From Haliclystus octoradiatus (Eukaryota; Cnidaria; Staurozoa; Stauromedusae; Haliclystidae): a DNA stretch of 64,000 nucleotides. A program made the translations under genes and the position numbers. Position 1 is the stretch's first letter. Each line of letters opens with the position of its first letter. The stretch covers positions 25,062,445-25,126,444 of the forward strand of contig OU744446.1 in the NCBI GenBank assembly GCA_916610825.1. Direction: 5' to 3'. The notes beneath the pieces were generated by a model that was not told the DNA's origin, ran no database searches, and saw only the letters and a list, made by a program, of their open reading frames with translations. Positions 50,401 through 62,400 of the stretch are shown one piece after another.

Positions 50401-53400
50401 AATAAAATTTCAAGAGGATTTTCGAAGCTAAACTCGATTTGTTTGCAACCACCCGCCATTATGGCTTCTCATTCCGATAGTCATCATCCCATGTTATATC
50501 GAAATATCCAAATAATAAGCGCTGCATTTGAAAGTCTACGGTTAGCGTACAAAAATTTGTATAATTATTTCATCATATAAACAAATTATTAACAAGCGAA
50601 TCTAATGCAATTAAAATTACCTCGCGTTTGCTGTTTTCTAATTCTGGTGTATCGACAGTGTCTTGTGTGGAATTGAGAACATCGTCATCTTCTTCATCAG
50701 CTTCAGTTCCTTCATCGTTTTCATCGACTGGTAACGTTTCTTGTGAGCTGCATAGAAACAATTAGTTTGTGGTTAAAATTAAACTGCTGGAGTGGAGGCG
50801 CCTCTTCGAAACAATAAATAATGTTAAATATAAAAATTTAAAAGGCAGCTGTTTTGATTATTGATTTTGTATTTTAAACAGACAGACGCGATCTGTGTTT
50901 CCACGGCGTGAACAATACAAGCTATGCACAAGCACATGGTTGGAAAAAGAACGAATAGAAAATTAAATATTCGACATCTCTCTATAGTGTAGAACGCCAT
51001 ATTATGTGTTCATTTATCAGCAGATTCATCATTCTCGCCACAAGATTCCACGTATTGTAGCTATGATGCAGTACTGATTTCAGGTAAGTTCATATTATAT
51101 TTGTTTTCATACAACTAATTAAAAAATGAAAATGCATACATACATATATATTATTATGACTTTGTTCTCACCTGTAGATCTTACTGCCTCGCTTCAAGCA
51201 TGATGGAACAACAAACCCAACATCAGACTGTCTTTTCGCGTGTCGTACAAGCCACATATCCGCTTGGGTAGTATCCAGGACCTCTACAACATCTCCTTTA
51301 GTTAATGGCATCCCTCCGTCATCCAACGGCTTATAATCACGCATAGCAATATAAGCAGTCATTGGTAAAGCCTTAGAAAACACAGAAAAATGAAACAACG
51401 TCACATTTAAAAAGTAGTCAGTGCTGCGACAGAGAATATAACTAACTGAATGCTGAAAGTACAATACGAATAGAATAAGTAATGCTGCGGTTAACTAAAT
51501 GGCGATGACGTCATATATAGGCATACCGATGCCGGTCTCAGACTAGCTTAACCTGATTGCTAGTTCCAAACCAATAACAGAATAACGTAGAATGCTTGAT
51601 GAAGGAGCTGTAATTATCAAACTTTTTCACGCTAATTTTGTTGGATCTTTACGGATACTTCGACATAAAAGGGACCCGGTAGTGTTTTTATCAATGTATA
51701 AGTACTGTAGTTCTGAAACAGGCGCTATGCTGCCTTCAGGATAAATAATAAATTTCTATCCTCAAAGTCAAACGTGAGACAATTACCTCTTCTAGACGTA
51801 GCATTCCAGAGCTCTTTCTCATGTTTGGGATTTTTTCTGTTATCTCAACATCATTATCTTCTCGACCTAAATTATAAATTACTTTCAATATATTATACAA
51901 CCTCAATAGCCAAATAAGTTATGACGTAGCCTCGTATCATTTATATAACTTACTGCTGACATGAAGGAGACACGATGTTGTTGTTGTTCCTTTTCCATTA
52001 GTAGCCTCGCACGTATACGTTCCTGAATCAGGAATCCTCGCTTCTGTGAATAGTAATGAATACATTCCACCGTCACTAACGGCTTGGATATGAGTGAAGG
52101 GATCGATAGCCAATGGGTGATCTCCAAACAGCCAACGGATAGACAAACCAGCCGTGGATCTAACGCGGGCATCCAAACGTGCGACTCCACCTTCGTAGAC
52201 ACTTCTGTTTTGTAGTTCCACTGAGAATTCAGGTGGCGATTGAGGTAGTTTTGGTTTAGGAGCGGGTGTGGGTGCTCTTTTCTCGCGTTTTTCTGATGAT
52301 AAAATTTTAAAAGAATGATAGTTATACATACGCTACTTCAGCTCCTGTGTTCTGTTTAACCAATTATGTAATTAACGTGCTCACTAGACAAGCAGAAACT
52401 TTAAGATACTAGATATTACAATGATCTGACATAGATGATTAGACATAGGGCTCAATGCTATACAGCAGATCTTTAAATAATATATAAAATATGAAGTCAA
52501 AAATCAGACAATCATGTTTGCTACTCAAAGTTTCACGCCAAGGCGATCATTATTGAATAGATTGCCTGATGATCGCCTTGGCATGAAACTTTGAGTAGCA
52601 AACATGATTGTCTGATTTTTGACTTCATATTTTATATACTATATATAGATATATGAAATAATAGTTACTGTTGAATGTATACACCCAAATTTTATAGCAA
52701 GATTTCCGTACCTTCGACCACCAGATCGGCCACACATTCAACTTTACCCCTCAAGTTCTTTGCAACAAATCTAACTTCTCCTTCGTCGTCAAGGCAACAC
52801 GATGCTACAACAAGCATATGTTGAGTATGATCTTCTTCGTCTAATGAAGATATTTGCATTCTGCCGCCATCTTTAAGAGCAACTTCATTCAAATACCAGG
52901 TGATATCTGGACTTGGATTGCCTTCGACACTGACGTTGAAAATTGCGGATGAGTCTTCGTCTGTTTCAAAATATTCAAGTTTCTTTAGCAGGCGAGGTGC
53001 AGATGACTCTCCGTCTGAGATATTTGCTTGTGAGATGTCGTCTCGGCTATAAAATGATGGTTGAAACACATGATTAAATTCGTACATATAAACAATACCA
53101 AATTAAAACTTCTGAAATAAGTTAAACAACAAGTAAAAATTGGGAACTATAAATTATATTTATATAAACAATTCTTACCTAGCCCCTTTACCAATATCCT
53201 TGTACTCTGTGGTAAAAACAAACAATTTCATCAAATGAAAATCAGGAGCTATAGTAACTAAGTGAGTGAAGTAGCTACTTTTGCAGATATGTAGAGATAA
53301 TTGATCTTACAGGCATCTCAAAGACAACACTTGTGTAATTCTCAAATTCAGCAGCTTAGATCATTTTCATGAACAGAGTCAGGAAGGGTTTACATGATCA

Positions 53401-56400
53401 ATTTGTTCACCGCAGATTCGAAATATGATTCCGACGCAACGCGGTTTTCTTTTTATAAGATCAAGCATATCCTTATAATGTAACGATCAAGACCTTTACA
53501 CTATACCATCAAACACTACCTAAATTATTATAAATATACTACATATAACCTATCACTAACATACCATCGACAAACAATTCAGTTTCAGTGAAAGTTTCAC
53601 CCATCGAATTCTGTATCACACATTTATAGAACCCTTCGTCTTCAAAAACAGCTTCATTAATCGTTAATTCACTGAATCCATCACCAGATTTGATCGTTCT
53701 ATACTTTGAATCTTTCAAGGGTTTATCGATGTTCAGCCATTGGACGGATGGTTCCGGTTCGCCTTTGAACTTAATTCTTAAAGTGATCGATTCACCTTCG
53801 ACAATAACTGATTCTGCAGGTAATCCTTTTGTGAATGTTGGAGTGATACCTTCTTCGGCTAATTCTGATATAGATAAATATGAATGCTGATCAAGCGACT
53901 TATTCACAATAAAATGATACTCAAACGGGAATGTTAAACAAAGTGCCACCTAAGCCGGGTGCACAATTCTGGCAAACCGCACATTTTAATTGTATCTAAG
54001 CATGATCGATATATATGGATGTTCTTCATCAATGTAAAGTTATCTTATACGTGACAGTAATATATATTGATAAATTGAACACAAATGGAAATTAATGCAA
54101 ATGTAAAATCCTATACATCTCTTAATTATTCTTACTCTTCAATGTATGCCAAGTATATTCAAAATTACAGAACTTTAAGACATCTTACAGTAAGAAATAC
54201 AAGGGAGGTATACTAATGATGTTTTTTTTTGTATTTCAACTAACAGTATATGTGTTTAGCCTGATATAATTTTAAACTCAAATAATTAATTACTGAATAA
54301 ATAGTAAATAGCCTTACCGTCAACTAATAGTTCAGCTTCAGCCGTAACAGAATGACCTCCATACGTAGCAATGAATTCATAAAACGCTTCGTCATCAAGG
54401 GTACATGATCTAAACATTAAGCAATGTTCTTTGCCATCATCTGATATTTGAATACGATCATCCGTTGATTTGATAGCAATTCCTTCTTTTTTCCAAATTG
54501 CCTCGTCAGGTTTTCTGTTTACAACCACTTTGAATTTTGCTGATTCATTTTCAAGTAATTGAATATCGTTTGGTTGAGATATGATTTTAAACTCTCGATC
54601 AGCTGAAGTACAAATAAAATTCACACAAATATACAGAAAAGTGTCATTCCGGTTCAGAGTTTTGGAATCTACCGAAGGCAATGTTATGGGATGATCTTAA
54701 ATACAACTTATCAGATGAGGCAAAACCGTAAACTGTTTAGTTTTAGTGATTTGAGTACTTAAGTTTTTCTTATACTTACGGAGATCAACATTTAATCTGT
54801 CGTCTTTCAAATTCAGTGATAAAACAGAAGCACTATAAATATAACGTTAATAGAAGTTAATTAATACAACAATTTTGTAGCATCAAGTATTGGAACACCA
54901 AGCAGAGATAGGAGATAAACAGTTACCTTTCTACACCATCAACTTGTTCCATTTCAATCACCTCTTCAATAATCGGATCATCTGATTGTGTTTGATCAGA
55001 TTCTACACAGAATAAGCAGAAATATTAATTAACTAGTAAGAAGACATTTGGATATTTGAAGCAGCCATAAAAATAAACTTTACATGCACCCACCTGAGAC
55101 ATTTAGCATCAATGACAAAGTATCTTTTCCGCATGAGTTTTCAATCTTTGCTGTGTAAGAACCGGCATCATCAGCCGTTACATCACGGATGCGTACGGTG
55201 CTGATGTTTTCCGTTGATTCGATTTTAATACGACGCAATGAAATCAAGAGGATGTTATCTTTCTCCCATCGTACCTCCGGGGGCGGAGTTCCTTTGTAAC
55301 GAACACTGAATGCACAATCTCCACCAACAGATGCAGAGACAGATGACGGATTAACGGATTCAAACGACGGGGCACCAGCAGGGCGAGATATTTTCCTTGA
55401 AGTGGAAGTAGAAGCAAGAACTGAAAGGAAGAAATTTAAATAATTATATATCACGTGATGTTGTTATCGGTCGCCAAGCAAAACAACGGCGTGTCATTAT
55501 TCGATGAGAGTGAAAATAAACCACCACTATGCGAGAATCTGATTTTAAAAAGGATAAATTCAATTATTACCTTCGATAGCATTTAATTGAGCAGTAGCTT
55601 GTAAACATCCAGCTTCGTTTTCTGCAACTACTTTAATTAAACCTTTATCAACAGCACTGACTTCTTCGAGGCAACAAAACGACGAACCATCTTCATGTCT
55701 GATGACCCAACGATCCATCAATTCATTTCCATCTAAATACCACGTGATAGTAGGATGCGGTGAGCCGATGAATGAGCATTTGAACTCAACACTGCTACCA
55801 ACGAATACATCCCGACTTGTTGGTTTCAATGTGAATTCAGGTTTGATCATATCATCTTTTGGTTTCTTTGGCTTCGGTTTGACAATAGGTGGTGCCTTGG
55901 AGGCATCGGCATCAGACAAACGCCCATTCGGGGTACCTTCTGATAATGCCTTAACGGTCAATGTTACATCACGTGATATCTCGCCTGAGCTATTTATAGC
56001 AACACAACTATACGTACCAGAGTTAGAAACGAGGCATACCTCAATTTCAAGACGATATATGTTACCCTCATTTGAGATCTTACAACCATCGCCAGCGAGG
56101 ATAACCTCATTGTCAATACACCATTCAACTTCTGTGCAGTTATTAACCTCGACTTCGAATACGGCAGTCTCCTTTTCATTAACAGTGATTGATTTTGTTA
56201 GATTAACAATTTCAGGTAACGGTTCGTCGTCAATTAATACTTCAGCTGTATGAGATGACGAACCTAGACGGTTGGTCGCGACGATTTTATAGTCACCTTC
56301 GTCATTGATCGTTGATTCGTTGATTTCAAGTGAATATGTAGTACCAGAACGTTTTGCTAGACGTCGTTTGTCGTTCTTATCGATTACCTTATCGTTGAAT

Positions 56401-59400
56401 GACCATAAAATATCAGGTGACGGCGTGCCTTCGATTAAAACTTCCAAAAGGATATTATCCCCCTCAAGAATTCTTTTGTCATCGAATACTTGGATGAAAG
56501 ATGGGGAGTTTCCACTTGGGGCAGAATCTAAAAAGAAAAAATAGCATCATTACTCTACCCAAGTAAACAAGCGAATTTGGAAGCCTCTCGAAATGGTAAA
56601 ACCAACAGTTTTATCATAATCTTAATTAATCCTTACTAACAGACCAGAGAGAAACGATAACCAGATCCCTATTTGAAGATGGAGTTCTCATTGGTCAACA
56701 AGTTAAACAAGTTACTTACCCATCACTTTGATCGTAAAACTTTCCGATGCTTTTCCAGCGACGTTTTCAGCCACACATGTAATTGTTCCATAATCATCGA
56801 CCAATGTACCAGTAATGGTTAATGTATGCAAATTACCATCACGGTCAATCTTCAAACGTTCATCAGTACCTTCAGTTAATTGTCTAAATCCTCGGTACCA
56901 TTCAACTAGTGGTCGTGGTTTACCATTAACCTCAACACTAAGTAAAACATCCCGTCCTTCCGTTACCGTGACTGATGTATCTGTCTGTGGTACAATTTCA
57001 GGAGCTAATTTTTTATCATCAACTTTCAGAGATGCTTGGGATATAATCTCACCAAATTCATTGCTAGCAATACATTTGATACATCCATTATCACTTTCTT
57101 CACAATCATCAATAAATAAAGAATATATTCCATCTTCTTCTTCCAACATTTCGAATCGTCCTTTATTCTTAATCGTGTCTTCATTCAACATCCACACAAC
57201 CGTGATTTTAGATTCTGTTTCAATTTCAACCGTGAATTCTGCGGTACCTCCGACTTTAATATGTGAATCAGCTAAACCTTCTTTTATAATTGGCGCCGTT
57301 CCTTTGGGTTCAACAGTGACCGTACATGATGTTTTCAACGATCCTTTGCGATTCTTTGCAGCACACGTGTAGGTTTTTGCATCTTCGTTGGATATTTCTT
57401 TCATCTCAAGCGCATGCGTAGAGCCTTCCGATGTAATCTTAATTTTTGACGATGGAGATATTTTTTTGGAGTCTCTCTTCCATTCAATCTCTGGTCTAGG
57501 ATTACCATCAACAGTAACTTTTAGCATCAAGTTTTCTCCTTCAACGATGGACTCTGTGTCAGGGAGTGGTGAAGAAAATATAGGTGGAAATTCAGCAGCT
57601 GAAAACAAATTGAAAATAATTAGACAACGAAATTTGAGATTTAGTTTATTTCTCTACATAATTTTGATGGATTTCAAATTTGTTAAAAAGTCTTATGATA
57701 TGAACACTCATTCGGGCACACATGCTAATACATTTTATGATCACATTTTAAAAATATCACCAGAATTATAACTCACCTTTGACTTTAACATCGAACGCTT
57801 TCCATGACGACCCAGCGCTATTACTAGCAACGCATTTGTATGTGCCAGAATCAGTGATCAACAGATCTTTCAAGTGAACGCTATGATTCTCACCGTCAGA
57901 CGTAAAGACAAACCGTTCATTACCAGTTGGGAAAGGTAAATCCTCAAATAACCATTTGACATCTGGGCGACCATCACATTGGACTTTTAACTTGACATTT
58001 TCACCTTCTTCTACAGTAATGTCGTCTTCGTTATTTGATGTTATTTGTGGGATTTTAACGATTTCATGAACAAGTAAATCCGCCCAGCATGTGGCTTCGC
58101 CGTTCGTATTACGAGCAATGCATTTGACTCTGCCTTGATCATCGGTTTTGCATTTACTGATTTTTAAACTGTGTTTATGACCATTTGTTGATGTGATGTA
58201 ACGCTTATTCGTTGTCATTTCTTTGTCATTCATAAACCATTTTATTTCTGGTTCAGGGATGCCTTCCACTTCAATTTCAAACAATGCTGCCTCATTCTCG
58301 TTCACACTAACTGCTTGTAATTTGCGAATAAATATAGCCTCGCTTCCAGCTTCATCAACAAGAACAGTACATTTCGTCTCGTCACTTCCGCTTTTGTTTT
58401 TAATTTGACAAGAGTAATCCCCTTCGTCGTCTAGTTTTGCTTTTGCAATGGTAAGAATACTTTTATTGTCTGAAGTGTATATTTCTAGGCCACGTCGTGA
58501 GCCAATAGGTTTGCCTTCATAGCACCACGTGACATCGGGGGTTGGCTTTCCTTTGATGTTAAGTTCCAAATGAATCTGTTCGCCTTCTGTTACAGTTATT
58601 TCTTCTAAAGCAGACGAGAATTCTGCTGGTGATCCAGTACCTGATACAAGTGAATTAAATATTAATCAAAAAGGAAAAACTTGAGCATAATTGAGAACAA
58701 ATACAGTTCGTCGAATTACCTCTAATGTACAGTATAAAATACATGAACATCATCAAACAATATCAAAAATGATATAAATTAGTGAGATTTCACAGTGTGG
58801 TGTTTGGTATACTATTGAATGGAGATAAAATCCTCTTACACCACTTATGATTGTGTATCACAATAACACACCAGGTATCACAATTTAAATGTGCAGCAGC
58901 ATTGCTAATGATTTCTACATGTATTTACTTGGATTGAGAACTTACCTTCGATGGTAACATTGTATTCAACACCACTCACACCAACAGAATTAGATGCAGA
59001 ACATTCGTAAAGACCTTCATCCCCTTGGGTGACATTATTAATAGTAAGGGATGCAATTCGATTACAACATGTCATCTTCACACGATCTTCTTCGATAATC
59101 TTTCTACCATTTTTACTCCATTTAATTTTGAGTGTTGGATAACCAAACGCACATGCTTTTAGCTTTAAATCATCACCTTGTTGACATGTTATGTTCGAAC
59201 ACGAGTCTTCCATCATACTGACTGTAGGTAATTCCTCCTTAACACTTACTAAGGCGCACGATTGAATCTCAATTTCACCCAAAACAGCTACAACATTATA
59301 TCTCCCCATGTCAGATTCGTTGAAATCGTTGACAATTAATTGACATACATTATTATCATATGACATTTTAAATTTCGATGACTCACTAATTGAGACATCA

Positions 59401-62400
59401 TTACATAACCAAGTGATTGATGGAATGGCTGAATGATTGATAATTGCTGACAAAGTAAGAATACCATTTAGTGGAATTTCATGATGTTCTTCAAGCTCTT
59501 TTTCGAACTTAACATAATTCTTCTTTTCGACATCCACTTTAACGTAACACGAGCAACTCTCCCTGCCGGCATCATTTGTAATTATACAACTATATTCGCC
59601 TTCATCATCTGCTTCTAAATGTTTCATAGTAAGAGTGTGGATATTATCACTGGTCTGCATTTCAACCCCATGCTCCTCATCGATGGTCCCCCCATCTAAT
59701 TTCCATTTTATAGTAGGCGCAGGCCTACCGTTAGCCGTCACGCTTAGTTTTAACGTTGATCCAACATCAAAGGCACAATCTGATAATTTCGTAATGAAAG
59801 TTGGTGCTTCGTTAAGGATTTGTGCATCGTTTGGTGATATTACGACATCATCTGTTTCATCGACGGCAATTTCTATATTATGAAATAAACAAGAATGAAA
59901 AAATATAACCTGAGTTAAACGACCATAGTGGCGGTCAGAAAGAGAGGGATCTAACTGGGGTGGAGAGTCAAACATTATTTCGTTATGTTAGGAACAACCA
60001 CCTAAATATCAAGTTAACCAGTATAGTTAGGAGAATCACACATTTAATATGAATTGAAGTAGAATCCTTCAAAATAGAGAAACGCCAAAAGGAACATAAC
60101 CACGCCATTTCCACAGTAGAAGGGCTTTACTTTGCGTTGGTGTTATATGAATTACTGTCCCTTAATCTTTAATTATTTTGTCTAATCTAAAGTTGATTCT
60201 CAATATCATTTCAATCTACATTACTACATCTACATAATGGACTCAAATCATTCCCACTTGCTCTCCAGAACTCACCATCAACGAGCACATCTGCTTGAGT
60301 TGAAACAGATCCAGCCTCGCTCTTCAGACGGCATTTGAATACACCCTCGTCATCAAGATCACACCGTGTGATTGTTAACACAGCTTCGTTATCGTGTTGG
60401 TCAATAGAAACATGCTCGTCTTGTTTGATTGGTTCTTTGTCTTTAAACCAAGTGACTTCAATTGGTTGATTACAACTGAATCCAACACGAAGGGTGATGT
60501 TTTCCCCTTCAGTGACACGATGATTCTTTGGTTTTGATAACACAACAGGGGGCTCGGGAATCAGGGATATGACAGGGACAGATTCCAAGGAACGAGATCT
60601 ATAAAGTTACAAGACAAAAATGATATTTTATTAATATGTTTATTTCACAAAAATGAAGCATAATGGTTTATATGACAATCTGCAAGAGTCCGTTGACGAA
60701 TATAAAAAGCTTTTCACTTTGAATATAAAGAACATTTTCAGAATCATCACATGATGACATGGTATATATTGTATGATTAGAGACGATAACAAGAGTTACA
60801 CAGAAAAACAGGTTTAGACTTAAATTATAAACGCCATCAATTATAGATTCTAGAGATGAGTTGGTAAATATTGTAAATTTGATAAGAGCTATGCTACAAC
60901 GTGCGACATTGTGTCAATTTATGATGCGAATTAACACGTTAACAAAATCGATTCAGTAATTTTAGAAGGATTTCGTTGACGGTCATTGCAGGGTGATGTT
61001 GAGATTAACAAAGTAGAGCTATTATATTAAAAGCAAATGTGGACATAATTCAGCCAATGGCGATATTGTCTTTGCAATCAAGCCACTGCAACTACTGAAT
61101 TATGGTAATAGGGCACAAATAATTTAAATCCTTTATCCCAATAGCAATGTTGTAATCCTGGCATCATAAAATTTCACAATCAATCTCCATGATTACATGA
61201 AATCACTATCTATCTATTGAGAATTGCTCAAGATATCTGACTGATCATACGCTACACAATTCCCTATATACAAACTTACGTGATTGGTTTGGATAGATGC
61301 TCTTCAATAACAGGTTTACGATTCTTCAAAGGAGTTGATGATTTTGTTTCACTGACGTTTTTCACTGGCTCTACATATCTAAAAGGATAGCATATACACT
61401 ATTACACAGTCCACTAATGTGAAAGCGGTGTAAGCGGTAGAAGGTTTAAGAGTTTACTTCTAAGCAAAATAGATTGAACGGTTTTAATGGCGAACACTGG
61501 TCTGGTATTACTACGTAGTTATAATGCATAGCATAAACAAATTAGCTGAGCAAACTTAGAATGTGAAACGATGATTATTAAAAATATTAATATTATAATT
61601 TACAATACCAGGATAATTAAATATTCCTGCATTAAAAGGTCACATCACATGGTCGATTGTAACAGGTTTAATAGTGTTGTGAAGTTTCAACGGTCTGCGT
61701 CAAGCTTTATTTTAAAATGGTGATAAGCAAAACGTTTCAAACCCTAATTGAATAAGCTTATACAGATAAACCAACAGCCAGGGGGTAAAACAATCAACTG
61801 AAGAAAGTAATCAATTAAATCGATCAATTGATAAACTTCGGAATAAAACTTTTCAGATCTAAATACGACGCGCGTTATATTCTAGATCGTAACGTAACAT
61901 AATGCTAAATTTATAAAATCAGCACAGGCAGTACCTGTCTACCTGATCAGTTTTAAACATCTAATATGAGAGTTTAGCTTACCTTTTGGCTTCAATGTTT
62001 GATTTTCTGTCTCCGATTGCTTTATTTCCATCATCAAGTAATATTAATTTAAAACTCCAAGTCGCACTGCCCTCTAAATTTTTCGCAACAACGGTATATT
62101 CTCCGACATCATCTGTATCAACTTCGTTAATTGTCAAAGACGAAACATCATCAAGGACTTTCACAATAATCCTTTTACTATCCTTAATAGTTTCGCCATT
62201 ATATAGCCAATTTAATTGTGGTTCCGGATGTCCCGTAGCTGAACATGAAAATCGTACTTTAGTTCCTCTAGTGATGGACTTATCCCGCGGTTTTATTAAG
62301 AATTTCGGTGCTACATGTTGCCGCGCGGCTAATATTGATATACCGCTGGCGTTTTTTGGTGGCCAAGACGATGTTGATGATGATTTTTTGCGGATTTCAG

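Noticed and set aside
55702-57372. Long plus-strand open frames (183 and 185 codons) at 55702-56253 and 56815-57372
   Set aside because: They lie exactly opposite Ig-encoding exons of the obscurin-like gene and have no domain of their own; they are antisense shadows.
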